NCBI RefSeq assembly: GCF_000426505.1
Contig: NZ_AUFM01000011.1
Span: 1,736,001-1,800,000, forward strand
Reading direction: 5' to 3'
Source of the DNA: Nisaea denitrificans DSM 18348
GTDB lineage: Bacteria; Pseudomonadota; Alphaproteobacteria; Thalassobaculales; Thalassobaculaceae
DNA: 64,000 nt
Position 1 is the first letter of the stretch; each line of letters opens with the position of its first letter. This document shows, one piece after another, positions 1 through 8,931 of this stretch. The position numbers and the translations under genes are program-made. The notes beneath the pieces were generated by a model. The model had not been told where the DNA came from. It saw only the letters and a program-made list of their open reading frames with translations, and did not search any database.

Positions 1-870
1 GGCAACGCCGAAGATCTCGCCTGCCCGGACAGAGAAACTGATGTCTTTCAGGGAGGTGCCGAACGCGTCATCGGCTTCCAGGGACAGACCGCCGACGATG
101 AACCGCTCGACGCCGAAACTCCGGTCTGCCGCCTTTTCGATTTCCTTCAGCGCACCGCCGATCATCATCTCCGCCATGCTGCGGGAGGATTCAGCGCGCG
201 GATCGCATTCCGCCACCACCCGGCCGCCGCGCAGGATGGTCGCCGAATGGCAGAGCTCCACGATCTCATGCAGCTTGTGGCTGATATAGAGGATGGAGCA
301 GCCCCGCGCGGCCAGCGCCCGGAGTGTATCGAACAACTGGGCCACTTCCTGCGGTGTGAGCACTGAGGTCGGCTCGTCCATGATCAGCAGACGAGGTTCC
401 AGCAACAGAGCGCGGACGATCTCGATGCGCTGGCGTTCGCCGACGCTGAGCGTCGCCACAGTACGGTGCGGGTCGAGCGAGAGGTTGTAGGTCTTGAGCA
501 CTTGCCGGATACGGGCCTCAAGATCGGCATAGGAGATCGCTTCGTCCAGACCGAGAGCGATGTTCTCCAGAACGGTCATGGGCTCGAACAGCGAGAAATG
601 CTGAAACACCATGCCGACGCCCATGGCCCGGGCGGCTTTCGGGCTGGCGACATGAACCAGCTCACCGTCGAATCGGATCTCTCCAGCATCCGGTTGCATG
701 ATGCCGTAGATCATCTTCACCAGCGTCGACTTGCCTGCGCCATTCTCCCCCAGCAGCGCATGGATTTCCCCCGGCGCCACGGAAAAGCTGACATCGTCAT
801 TGGCAAGCACGCCCGGAAAGGCCTTGGTAATGCCTTTCAGATCCAGACGGCGCGTCGTCCCGTCACTCAT
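1..870 (-). CDS. ABC transporter ATP-binding protein, nucleoside/simple-sugar importer type (partial)
   Basis: The ATPase powers an inner-membrane importer of the double-ABC-cassette type (RbsA/NupO-like). Only the first 290 codons are present and the C-terminal end lies beyond base 1. Translated from the minus strand it shows Walker A GENGAGKST, the signature LSVGERQRIEIV and Walker B LLIMDEPTS in the first cassette. The start of a second cassette follows near the window edge. The ATG overlaps the xdhC stop by 4 bp (ATGA), so it is translationally coupled to the xanthine dehydrogenase genes. That context suggests a purine or nucleoside substrate (inference); the permease and binding-protein genes would lie outside the window. 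Confidence 0.88.
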   Translation of the reverse strand, partial: MSDGTTRRLDLKGITKAFPGVLANDDVSFSVAPGEIHALLGENGAGKSTLVKMIYGIMQPDAGEIRFDGELVHVASPKAARAMGVGMVFQHFSLFEPMTVLENIALGLDEAISYADLEARIRQVLKTYNLSLDPHRTVATLSVGERQRIEIVRALLLEPRLLIMDEPTSVLTPQEVAQLFDTLRALAARGCSILYISHKLHEIVELCHSATILRGGRVVAECDPRAESSRSMAEMMIGGALKEIEKAADRSFGVERFIVGGLSLEADDAFGTSLKDISFSVRAGEIFGVA

Positions 871-1712
871 TCAAGTCCCCCGCTCCCCAGCAGCTCCAGT
901 TGAGGGTCCACCGGACCGGCTACCGGCGTCAATCGCGCGATCACCTCGGCGCTAACGAAGGCCGCGATCACTTCAGGCCGCTTGTCGCCGCTGCCCTGTG
1001 CTCCGATCGGACAGACCAGATGCTCTGTCCGCCCCACAGGCGCGCTGCTTTTCCGGCACCAGCGCTCGAACGAGGCCCGCTTCGTATCAGATCCGATCAT
1101 CCCGACATAGGCCGCATCGCCGCGCATCAGAGCTTCCGCCGTGATGATGAAATCCAGTGCGTGATCGTGGGTCAGCACGATGAAGGCACTGCCAGATGGC
1201 GCGGCGCGCACTTCGGCTTCCGGCAGAGGCGTCAGACATTGGCGAACGGGAGCGCGGCACAATGCCAACTCCTCCTCCCGCTCATCCACCAGCGTGACCT
1301 GAACGGGCAACAGGCTGAAACTGTCCGTCAGTGCCCGGCCGACATGACCGGCGCCGAAAATATAGACCGACGGCAATGCATTCCGGTCAGCCGCCCTGCG
1401 CGCCTCTTCCGCTCCAAGGGCGGAAGCATCCAGCAAGTCCATGGCGATCGCGACATAGCCGCCACAGCATTGGCCGATTTCCGGGCCGAGGGGGACTTCA
1501 AGCCGCCGTTCCCGGGAACCCGCCTCCAGCATGTCCCGCGCCGCCTCTATGGCGATGAACTCAAGCCGGCCGCCACCGATACTGCCTTCGATCCGTTCGG
1601 CCGAGACATACATCACCGTGCCCTCGGCGCGCGGAGCGGAGCCTCTGACGGTGACCAGCTCCAACCGGATTGCGGCCGGAGTGCTCGTGAAGAAAGAAAT
1701 CGGTGTGCTCAT
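867..1712 (-). CDS. xdhC: XdhC-type molybdenum cofactor insertion/maturation factor
   Basis: A 281-residue XdhC/CoxI-family protein. Family members bind the molybdenum cofactor and deliver it, after sulfuration, to xanthine dehydrogenase. Visible marks are the N-terminal stretch VRGSAPRAEGTVMYVS, a GSIGGGRLE segment, and a C-terminal Rossmann-like region with IFGAGHVGRAL and MIGSDTKRASFERW. The length is normal for the family. The ATG at 1712 overlaps the xdhB stop by 4 bp, and GGAG lies 7 nt upstream. It sits third in xdhA-xdhB-xdhC, the usual order. Confidence 0.93.
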   Translation of the reverse strand: MSTPISFFTSTPAAIRLELVTVRGSAPRAEGTVMYVSAERIEGSIGGGRLEFIAIEAARDMLEAGSRERRLEVPLGPEIGQCCGGYVAIAMDLLDASALGAEEARRAADRNALPSVYIFGAGHVGRALTDSFSLLPVQVTLVDEREEELALCRAPVRQCLTPLPEAEVRAAPSGSAFIVLTHDHALDFIITAEALMRGDAAYVGMIGSDTKRASFERWCRKSSAPVGRTEHLVCPIGAQGSGDKRPEVIAAFVSAEVIARLTPVAGPVDPQLELLGSGGLE

Positions 1713-4057
1713 GCTTCAGCTCCCCCATGTGCCCGCAGCCGCTCCACCGCCATCAGCACCCGCTCCGGTGTCGCCGGTGTGTCGAGCCGTGGGCATTCCC
1801 GGTAATCGGCAACGCTCGCCACCGCCATGGAAATCGCTTCCAGCACGGAAATACCGAGCATCAGCGGCGGCTCCCCCACCGCCTTGGAGCGGCGGATCGT
1901 GCGTTCCTTGTTCTCTGACCATTCGGCCAGCGCGACATTGAAGATGCGTGGCCGGTCCGAGGCGAGCGGGATCTTGTAGGTCGACGGCGCATGCGTGCGC
2001 AGCCGCCCCTTGTCGTCCCACCAGAGCTCTTCAGTCGTCAGCCAGCCGACCCCCTGCACGAAACCGCCCTCGACCTGCCCCTTGTCGATGGCCGGGTTCA
2101 GGGATTTCCCCACGTCATGCAGAATGTCGGTACGCTCGATCCGGTACTCGCCGGTCAGCGTATCGATGGAGACCTCGGAGACCGCTGCGCCATAGGCGAA
2201 ATAATAGAAAGGCCGGCCTTTGCCCGCTTCCCGGTCCCAATGAATATCGGGAGTCTTGTAGAAACCGGCGGCGGAGAGGTGCACCCGCGCCATGTAGGCC
2301 TCGGCGATCAGCGTATCGAACGGGACGGTCTTGGAGCCGACACACACGCCGCCCGGACCGAATGTCACCTCTTCTGCCGAAACCGACCATTTCTCAGAAG
2401 CGAACTCCATGAGCCGCTGCTTGATCTGCTCCGCCGCGTCCTGCGCCGCCATGCCGTTCAGGTCAGAGCCGGAAGAGGCGGCCGTCGCGGAAGTGTTCGG
2501 CACCTTTTCCGTCGAGGTCGCACTGACCCGGATGCGATCGAGATCCACCTGGAAGCAGTCGGCGACCACTTGCGCGACCTTGGTGAAAAGCCCCTGCCCC
2601 ATCTCCGTGCCGCCATGGTTCAGATGGATCGATCCGTCCCTGTAGACATGCAGCAGGGCGCCTGCCTGATTGAACCAGGTCGCGGTGAAGGAGATACCGA
2701 ACTTGACCGGCGTCAGGGCGATGCCCTTGCGGATCACACCGCCTTTTTTGTTGAAGTCCAGAATGGCCGAGCGTCGCGCCTGATAGTCGGAACTCTCTTC
2801 AAGCTCCCCCACCAGCCGGTCGAGGATCGAGTCCGTCACCGTCTGGTGATACGGCGTCACGTCCCTGCCCGGCGGGCCGTAGAAATTCGCCTTGCGGATT
2901 TCCAGCGGGTCCTTCCCGAGAGCATAGGCGATCTCCTCGACGATCCGCTCCGCCCCGAGCACGCCCTGAGGCCCACCAAAACCGCGAAAGGCCGTGTTGG
3001 AAACAGTGTTGGTCCGGAGCGGCATGGACTTCAGCCGGACATGCGGGAAGTAATATGCGTTGTCGGCGTGGAACAGCGCCCGGTCGGTCACCGGGCCGGA
3101 AAGATCGGCGGAAAAGCCGCAGCGTGCGGCGTATGTACCCTCCACGCCGAGAATGCGCCCCTCATCATCGAAACCGACATCATAGGCGACCTTGAAATCG
3201 TGCCGCTTGCCGGTGGCGATCATGTCGTCATCCCGGTCCGGACGGATCTTCACCGGACGGTTCAGCCGCTTTGCCGCCAGCGCCGCGACGGCTGCAAACA
3301 GAGCAGGCTGTGATTCCTTGCCGCCAAACCCGCCGCCCATCCTCCTTACCTGTACGGAGACCGCGTTCGCTGCCACCCCCAGCACCTCGGAGACGAGGTT
3401 CTGCGCCTCGCTCGGATGCTGGGTCGAGGAATGGATGGTGACGGTCTCGTCTTCTCCCGGGATGGCGAAGGCGATATGACCTTCCAGATAGAAGTGATCC
3501 TGGCCGCCGATCTCCATGCTTCCGGCAATCCGGTGCGGGGCATCGGCCAGCGCCTTGTCGACGAAGCCGCGCTCAAGTTTCAGAGGCTTGGTGACGAGTT
3601 CGGATCCTGCGGCGATGGCTGCTTCGATATCGATAGCGGCGTCGAGCGGGCGGTATTCAATCCGGGCCAGCGCCGCCGCATGGCGGGCCTGCAGCCGGCT
3701 CTCCGCGATCACGGCGAAAACAGGCTGGCCCCAGAACATCACCTTTTTCTCGGCGAAGACCGGGTCGTCATGGGCATGAACCGGGCTGACATCGTTCACG
3801 GCCGGGATATCCGCCGCCGTCAGCACATCCACCACCCCGGGCGCCGACCGGACGGCGGCAAGATCCATGGACGCGATCTCCGCATGGGCGGCTTCCGAGA
3901 GGCCCAGATATGCGTGCAGGGTGCCGACCGGCTCCACCATGTCGTCGATATACTCCGCCGCGCCGGTGACATGCTTGTGAGCCGAGTCATGACGCTCGGC
4001 GCTATGGACGCCGCCCCGCACTCTCGTGCCTGCGTCTTGCCGTCCGCCATCCATCAT
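1709..4057 (-). CDS. xdhB: xanthine dehydrogenase, molybdopterin-binding large subunit
   Basis: A 782-residue large subunit that would oxidise hypoxanthine and xanthine to urate at the molybdenum centre. Visible features are HKHVTGAAEYIDD near the N-terminus, the cofactor motif RRMGGGFGGKES near residue 245, TAFRGFGGPQG, and the C-terminal KAVGEPPLMLG, which carries the catalytic glutamate of the family. It overlaps xdhA by 4 bp and xdhC by 4 bp, so one operon is clear. Two adjacent ATG codons (4057 and 4054) could start it; the first is used here. Confidence 0.95.
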   Translation of the reverse strand: MMDGGRQDAGTRVRGGVHSAERHDSAHKHVTGAAEYIDDMVEPVGTLHAYLGLSEAAHAEIASMDLAAVRSAPGVVDVLTAADIPAVNDVSPVHAHDDPVFAEKKVMFWGQPVFAVIAESRLQARHAAALARIEYRPLDAAIDIEAAIAAGSELVTKPLKLERGFVDKALADAPHRIAGSMEIGGQDHFYLEGHIAFAIPGEDETVTIHSSTQHPSEAQNLVSEVLGVAANAVSVQVRRMGGGFGGKESQPALFAAVAALAAKRLNRPVKIRPDRDDDMIATGKRHDFKVAYDVGFDDEGRILGVEGTYAARCGFSADLSGPVTDRALFHADNAYYFPHVRLKSMPLRTNTVSNTAFRGFGGPQGVLGAERIVEEIAYALGKDPLEIRKANFYGPPGRDVTPYHQTVTDSILDRLVGELEESSDYQARRSAILDFNKKGGVIRKGIALTPVKFGISFTATWFNQAGALLHVYRDGSIHLNHGGTEMGQGLFTKVAQVVADCFQVDLDRIRVSATSTEKVPNTSATAASSGSDLNGMAAQDAAEQIKQRLMEFASEKWSVSAEEVTFGPGGVCVGSKTVPFDTLIAEAYMARVHLSAAGFYKTPDIHWDREAGKGRPFYYFAYGAAVSEVSIDTLTGEYRIERTDILHDVGKSLNPAIDKGQVEGGFVQGVGWLTTEELWWDDKGRLRTHAPSTYKIPLASDRPRIFNVALAEWSENKERTIRRSKAVGEPPLMLGISVLEAISMAVASVADYRECPRLDTPATPERVLMAVERLRAHGGAEA

Positions 4058-5508
4058 GCGCTCAACCGTGCCGGCTGGCTGCCGGTCGTCTCGAGATAAA
4101 AACGCAGCAGCAGGTTCGCCGCCACCCGGCTGCGATACTCTGCCGAGGCCCGCCAGTCGGACAATGGCGAGAAGTCATCAGACAAAGCCGCCATCGCCGC
4201 CCGCACGCTTGCTTCGCTCCAGGGCTGATCGACGAGGGCCGCCTCGGCGCTGGTCGCCCGTTTCGGCGTTGCCGCCATGCCGCCGAAGGCCAGCCGGGCG
4301 CTTGTCACCATCCCGTCTTTCACGACGAGGGAAAACGCCCCGCAAACCGCCGAGATATCCTCATCCCGGCGCTTCGATATCTTGTAGGCGGCATTCAGCG
4401 ATCCGGCGGCGCGCAGCGGTATATGGACCGCCTCAACGAACTCGTCCGGCGCCCGGTCCTGCTTGCCGTAGTCGATAAAGAAATCTTCCAGCGGAATACG
4501 GCGGCTGCCCTCTGCCCGGCGCAGCGTCAATTCGGCGTCGAGCGCAATCAGCACCGGCGGCGTATCGCCGATGGGGGAGCCGTTGGCGATGTTCCCGCCG
4601 ACCGTCCCCATATTGCGCACCTGCCAGCCGCCAATCCGGCTCCAGAACTCCGGCAGGTGCGGAAAATGCTCGGCGATAACGGGCGCCGCATCGGAATAGC
4701 TGACACCGGCGCCCAGCGTCACGATGCCCTCTTCCACCGAGATCCGTTTCAGCTCTTCCAGGTGGGTGATAAAGATCGCCGGGGAGATGTCGCGCATATG
4801 CTTGGTCACCCAGAGCCCGACATCGGTGGACCCGGCAACGATGGTGGCGTCTTTGTATTCACCAAGAATCAACGCCAGGTCGCCGGCATTCGCCGGCAGT
4901 ATGGCGGTGCTCTCGTCACGTGACACCATGACCCGCGCGCCGTCATTCATCCCGGCCAGTTGCGCCAGCACACGCGCCCGCTCGGCAACGAGAAAATCTC
5001 CGTCGGGTGCAGTCTTGCTAGCCTCAAGCGCCGCGCGGATGATCGGCTCGTATCCCGTGCAGCGGCAGAGATTGCCCTGAAGCGCGGTTTCCACGGCCTC
5101 CACGGACGTGCAGCCCGCTTCCATCCAGAGCGCGTAGAGCGACATCACGACACCCGGCGTACAGAAGCCGCACTGGCTGCCGTGATGATCGACCATGGCC
5201 TGCTGCACTGCATGCAGCCCGCCCTCCGGGCCGCGCAGATACTCCACCGTGACCACATGACAGAGGTCGACCGAGGCGAGCAGCCGGATGCAGGCATTCA
5301 CGGTCTCATACCGGATCGTGCCTCCGGCGCGCCGACCGACCAGAACGGTGCAGGCGCCGCAATCGCCCTCGGCACAGCCTTCCTTTGTTCCGCGCAAGCG
5401 CTGATCGAGACGCAGATGGTCCAACAGGGTGTCACCGGCCCCGACCGCCCCGAGACGTATCTCGCGGTCGTTCAGCAGAAACCGGATTTCGCCCCGCGCC
5501 ATCGTCAC
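4054..5508 (-). CDS. xdhA: xanthine dehydrogenase small subunit (2Fe-2S and FAD domains)
   Basis: A 484-residue subunit that passes electrons from the molybdenum site to NAD+. The N-terminal ferredoxin-like domain has GCAEGDCGACTV, and the helical second 2Fe-2S domain has SQCGFCTPG and GNLCRCTGY. The FAD-binding domain follows from about residue 200, with VAGSTDVGLWVTK and VGGNIANGSPIGD. The GTG at 5508 is preferred because GGAG lies 7 nt upstream; an ATG two codons later is possible. Only 3 bp separate it from uraH, so it probably belongs to the same transcript. Confidence 0.95.
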   Translation of the reverse strand: MTMARGEIRFLLNDREIRLGAVGAGDTLLDHLRLDQRLRGTKEGCAEGDCGACTVLVGRRAGGTIRYETVNACIRLLASVDLCHVVTVEYLRGPEGGLHAVQQAMVDHHGSQCGFCTPGVVMSLYALWMEAGCTSVEAVETALQGNLCRCTGYEPIIRAALEASKTAPDGDFLVAERARVLAQLAGMNDGARVMVSRDESTAILPANAGDLALILGEYKDATIVAGSTDVGLWVTKHMRDISPAIFITHLEELKRISVEEGIVTLGAGVSYSDAAPVIAEHFPHLPEFWSRIGGWQVRNMGTVGGNIANGSPIGDTPPVLIALDAELTLRRAEGSRRIPLEDFFIDYGKQDRAPDEFVEAVHIPLRAAGSLNAAYKISKRRDEDISAVCGAFSLVVKDGMVTSARLAFGGMAATPKRATSAEAALVDQPWSEASVRAAMAALSDDFSPLSDWRASAEYRSRVAANLLLRFYLETTGSQPARLSA

Positions 5509-5511
5509 TCG

Positions 5512-5871
5512 TCAGCTCCCCCTGTAGGTCGCGTAGCCGTAGGGGGAGAGCAGCAAAGGCACATGAAAATGCTGTTCCGCATCCTCGATACCGAAACGCA
5601 GCGGAATGGTGTCAAGGAACAGGATGCCGTCTCCGACATGGCCCGCCGATTTCAGATAATCGCCAGCATGGAAAAGCAGTTCATAGACGCCGGGCGTGAA
5701 GCTCTCGCCATGCGCCATCGGGCCGTCCGTCCGCCCGTCCGCGTTCGTCACCGCGTGCGAGACCGGTTGCGGCACGCCACCGGTCAGCCGGAAAAGCTCA
5801 ATCTTCAGCCCCGCCGCCGGCTTCCCTGCCGCCTGATCAAGCACATGAGTCGTCAATCGTCCTGACGCCAT
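5512..5871 (-). CDS. uraH: 5-hydroxyisourate hydrolase (transthyretin-like)
   Basis: A 119-residue transthyretin-related protein that hydrolyses 5-hydroxyisourate, the first product of urate oxidation, to OHCU. It has the family N-terminus LTTHVLDQAAGKPA, a central ALT-like beta-rich body, the histidine segment EQHFHVPLLLSPYGY and the diagnostic C-terminal tetrapeptide YRGS. The start is set at the ATG giving MASGRLTTHVLD because that matches the family; an in-frame codon 17 residues upstream is less likely. It is the first gene of the minus-strand uraH-xdhABC operon, divergent from puuE-uraD. Confidence 0.93.
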   Translation of the reverse strand: MASGRLTTHVLDQAAGKPAAGLKIELFRLTGGVPQPVSHAVTNADGRTDGPMAHGESFTPGVYELLFHAGDYLKSAGHVGDGILFLDTIPLRFGIEDAEQHFHVPLLLSPYGYATYRGS

Positions 5872-5946
5872 AGCAAGTCTGCCCCTGTTTTGCCGGGTTG
5901 ATCCCGGTTGCAGTCTTTGCACGACCGCGTTCTTTGACTGAATTAG

Positions 5947-5968
5947 ATTGTCTAGGAATTGTATATGA
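5947..5968. promoter_or_regulatory. tandem 11-bp direct repeat in the divergent uraH / puuE control region
   Basis: The AT-rich spacer between the two purine-catabolic operons contains two head-to-tail 11-mers, ATTGTCTAGGA and ATTGTATATGA. They agree at 9 of 11 positions and are spaced one helical turn apart. This could be a regulator site serving both operons, possibly for the XRE protein encoded at 8932-9471 (inference). No confident -35/-10 pair could be assigned. Confidence 0.3.
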
Positions 5969-6064
5969 AAGGGGGCTTGTCATAAGACTCTTTCAAAATT
6001 TTGTTGAATGTCCGCCGGGCGGTTCTCTGGAACGATGGCGCCCGCAGGCATGAGAGGAAAAAAT

Positions 6065-7480
6065 ATGGGGACCTATCCGCGCGATCTTGAAGGCTATGGC
6101 CAGACCGTTCCGAATGCCGCCTGGCCGGGCGGTGCGAAGGTCGCGGTGCAGTTCGTCCTGAATTACGAGGAAGGCGGCGAGAACAACCTGTTGCACGGGG
6201 ACGACGCCTCCGAAGCTTTCCTCTCGGAGATCGTCGGAGCCGCCGCCTGGCCAGGCCAGCGGCACTGGAATATGGAATCGATCTACGAATATGGCGCCCG
6301 GGCCGGGTTCTGGCGTCTGCACCGGCTGTTCACCGAGGCCGGCATCCCGCTCACCGTTTATGGCGTTGCCACTGCGCTCGCCCGCAGTCCGTCGCAGGTG
6401 AAGGCGATGCAGGAGGCCGACTGGGAGATTGCCTCGCACGGGCTCAAATGGATCGAGCACAAGGACATGACCGAAGCGGAGGAGCTGGCCCAGATCGTGG
6501 AAGCGATCCGCCTGCACGCCGAAGTTACCGGTGAGGCGCCGCGCGGCTGGTATACCGGTCGCTGCTCCATGAACACGGTCGGGCTCGTCGCCGCGCGGGG
6601 CGATTTCGACTATATCTCCGACAGCTATGCCGACGACCTGCCCTACTGGATGGAAGCGGGCGAGCACGATCAGCTGATCATTCCCTATACGCTCGACGCC
6701 AACGACATGCGGTTCGCAACACCGCAGGGCTTCAATACCGGCGAGCAGTTCTTCCAATATCTGAAAGACAGTTTCGACGGTCTCTACGCGGAAGGCGCAG
6801 CCGGTCGCCCGGCCATGATGTCCGTCGGCCTGCATTGCCGCCTCACCGGCCGGCCCGGACGGGCTGCCGGGCTGAAGCGGTTCATCGAGTACGCGCAATC
6901 CCACAGCGATGTCTGGTTTGCCCGCCGGATCGAGATCGCAGAGCACTGGAAAGCCAATTTCCCGCACAAGCGCTGGGAGCGGCCCGGCGCCATGTCCCGC
7001 GAACGGTTTGTCGAGTGCTTCGGCGGCATCTTTGAGAACTCTCCCTGGATTGCCGAGCAGGCCTTCGATCTGGAACGCGGCCCGGCGCACGACACTGCAA
7101 CCGGCCTGCACAACGCTCTCACCCGGATCTTCCGTTCGGCCAGCCAGGCGGAACGGCTTGGCGTGCTGAACGCCCATCCAGACCTTGCCGGCAAGCTGGC
7201 GCAGGCGAAACGTCTGACCGAGAATTCCACATCAGAGCAGGCCAGCGCCGGGCTCGACGCCCTGACCGACGCCGAACGGTCCAGCTTCGAGGCGCTGAAC
7301 GCCGAATATGTGGCGAAACACGGCTTCCCGTTCATCATCGCCGTCCGCGATCATGACAAGGCGGGCATCCTCGCCGCCTTTCAGCGCCGCATCGGCAATG
7401 ACCGGGAGACGGAAATGGCCGAGGCCTGCCGCCAGGTCGAACGCATCACCGAGTTGAGATTGAAGGATCTGCTGCCATGA
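6065..7480 (+). CDS. puuE: allantoinase PuuE fused to OHCU decarboxylase UraD
   Basis: One 471-residue polypeptide carries two steps of urate breakdown. Residues ~1-305 are the polysaccharide-deacetylase-type allantoinase: FVLNYEEGGENN, WNMESIYEYGARAG, WEIASHGLKWI, GWYTGRCSMNT and ISDSYADDLPY. Residues ~315-471 are an OHCU decarboxylase with FVECFGGIFENSPWIA, LNAHPDLAGKLAQ and EYVAKHGFPFIIAVR. The decarboxylase step comes before the allantoinase step in the pathway, so the fusion joins consecutive enzymes. The start at 6065 is chosen for GAGAGGA about 7 nt upstream; an in-frame codon at 6008 lacks such a site. Its end overlaps the next gene by 4 bp. Confidence 0.93.
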   Translation: MGTYPRDLEGYGQTVPNAAWPGGAKVAVQFVLNYEEGGENNLLHGDDASEAFLSEIVGAAAWPGQRHWNMESIYEYGARAGFWRLHRLFTEAGIPLTVYGVATALARSPSQVKAMQEADWEIASHGLKWIEHKDMTEAEELAQIVEAIRLHAEVTGEAPRGWYTGRCSMNTVGLVAARGDFDYISDSYADDLPYWMEAGEHDQLIIPYTLDANDMRFATPQGFNTGEQFFQYLKDSFDGLYAEGAAGRPAMMSVGLHCRLTGRPGRAAGLKRFIEYAQSHSDVWFARRIEIAEHWKANFPHKRWERPGAMSRERFVECFGGIFENSPWIAEQAFDLERGPAHDTATGLHNALTRIFRSASQAERLGVLNAHPDLAGKLAQAKRLTENSTSEQASAGLDALTDAERSSFEALNAEYVAKHGFPFIIAVRDHDKAGILAAFQRRIGNDRETEMAEACRQVERITELRLKDLLP

Positions 7481-8334
7481 GCACCAAAAAACAGGACGCA
7501 GGGTCCTACTTCGCCATCGAAGGCGGTCTGCCTGGTCAGCGCGAGCTGATGACCGGCCGGGCGGTCTTCACCGACGCCTATGCAGTGATCCCGAAGGGCG
7601 TCATGACCGATATCGTCGCCAGCCGGTTTCCCTTCTGGGAGGACACACGCGGCTGGATCATAGCCCGTCCGCTCTCCGGTTTCAGTGAGACATTCTCGCA
7701 TTATGTGATGGAAGTCGGCCCCGGCGGCGGCTCGGACAGACCGGAGCCGGAAGCCGGCGCAGAGGGCGCGCTGTTCGTGGTTTCAGGCGCGGTCACGGTC
7801 ACCATTGGCGGAGCGGACCATGTGCTGGAGCCGGGCGGTTTCGGCTTCCTGCCGCCGTCATCGGGCTGGTCCCTGCACAATCGGGGAAGCGAGACGGCGA
7901 AGTTTCACTGGATCAGGAAGATGTACGAGGCCGTGGACGGGCTCGATACTCCTGAGCCGCTGTTCGCGAATGACCGGGACATCACCCCCAATGCCATGCC
8001 CGATACCGAAGGCCGCTGGGCGACATCGCGTTTCGTCGACCCGGAAGATCTGCGGCACGACATGCATATCACCGTCGTCACATTCCAGCCGGGCGGCACC
8101 ATTCCGTTCGAGGAAACCCACGTCATGGAGCACGGCCTCTACGTGCTGCACGGCAAGGGCGTCTACAAGCTGAACCAGGACTGGGTGGAGGTCGAGGCGG
8201 GCGATTATATGTGGCTGCGTGCCTTCTGCCCGCAGGCCTGCTACGCGGCCGGGCCGGAGCCGTTCCGCTATCTGCTCTACAAGGACATGCACCGGCATCC
8301 GAAGCTGACCGGCGTCGGTGGGTTCGGGCTATGA
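7477..8334 (+). CDS. allE: (S)-ureidoglycine aminohydrolase (bicupin)
   Basis: A 285-residue double-cupin enzyme that releases ammonia from (S)-ureidoglycine to give (S)-ureidoglycolate; family members bind Mn2+. The N-terminal cupin includes FVVSGAVTVTIGG and GGFGFLPPSSGWSLHN. The catalytic C-terminal cupin contains FEETHVMEHGLYVLHGKG, with metal-ligand Glu/His residues, and WLRAFCPQACYAAG. It overlaps puuE-uraD by 4 bp and allA by 4 bp, so all three are co-translated. An allantoate amidohydrolase, which would supply the substrate, is not in the window. Confidence 0.92.
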   Translation: MSTKKQDAGSYFAIEGGLPGQRELMTGRAVFTDAYAVIPKGVMTDIVASRFPFWEDTRGWIIARPLSGFSETFSHYVMEVGPGGGSDRPEPEAGAEGALFVVSGAVTVTIGGADHVLEPGGFGFLPPSSGWSLHNRGSETAKFHWIRKMYEAVDGLDTPEPLFANDRDITPNAMPDTEGRWATSRFVDPEDLRHDMHITVVTFQPGGTIPFEETHVMEHGLYVLHGKGVYKLNQDWVEVEAGDYMWLRAFCPQACYAAGPEPFRYLLYKDMHRHPKLTGVGGFGL

Positions 8335-8822
8335 GCCGGACCATCCGGGCCGAGCCATTGACGGCGAAGGCTTTCGCACCGTTCGGCGCCGTGCTGGAAG
8401 CAACAGGTACGCCCGACTTCATGATCAATGCCGGGCTCTGCGGCCGCCATCACGATCTCGCCCGGCCGGAGACGGATACGGACGGTGTTGTCAGCCTGAG
8501 CGTCGGACGCAGCGAGGCCGTCGCCCTGCCGCTCTCCCTCGGCATGATGGAGCGGCACCCCCATGGCAGCCAGGCTTTCGTGCCGATGGCCGGCACCCGG
8601 TTTCTGGTTATCGTCGCCGAAGACAGGGACGGCACGCCCGGCACACCGCGCGCGTTCCTGACGAATGGCAGCCAGGGCATCCAGTACAAGATGAATTGCT
8701 GGCACGGCGTGCTGGCACCGCTGACGGGACCGACTGACTTCCTGATCGTTGATCGGGTCGGTCCCGGCGACAATCTGGAAGAGCATCACCTGGCAGACGC
8801 ATACACCATCATTGCAGACTGA
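8331..8822 (+). CDS. allA: ureidoglycolate lyase
   Basis: A 163-residue AllA-family lyase that splits ureidoglycolate into glyoxylate and urea, the last ureide step. Family features are LTAKAFAPFGAVLE at the N-terminus, MMERHPHGSQAFVPM in the core, and YKMNCWHGVLAPL followed by FLIVDRVGPGDNLEEH. The ATG at 8331 overlaps the allE stop. A longer upstream reading frame exists, but it runs through allE and is not needed. It ends the operon and a strong terminator follows about 50 bp later. Confidence 0.93.
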   Translation: MSRTIRAEPLTAKAFAPFGAVLEATGTPDFMINAGLCGRHHDLARPETDTDGVVSLSVGRSEAVALPLSLGMMERHPHGSQAFVPMAGTRFLVIVAEDRDGTPGTPRAFLTNGSQGIQYKMNCWHGVLAPLTGPTDFLIVDRVGPGDNLEEHHLADAYTIIAD

Positions 8823-8870
8823 GCCGGCGTTACAGGCCGATCCGGTTAGCGACGGCAGTACCCGAAAACA

Positions 8871-8902
8871 GAAATTGCCGCCAAGGCGGCAATTTCTTTA
8901 AT
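8871..8902. terminator. rho-independent terminator between allA and the XRE gene
   Basis: A perfect 12-bp inverted repeat, GAAATTGCCGCC / GGCGGCAATTTC, with a minimal loop is followed by TTTAAT. It lies between two converging genes, so it could stop transcription from both sides. Confidence 0.85.
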
Positions 8903-8931
8903 CATTTACATGTTCAACGCCGGAGCTCGTA

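Noticed and set aside
5993-7177. A 394-codon minus-strand frame opposite puuE-uraD
   Set aside because: It lies wholly opposite a confident two-domain enzyme and has no family resemblance or ribosome site.
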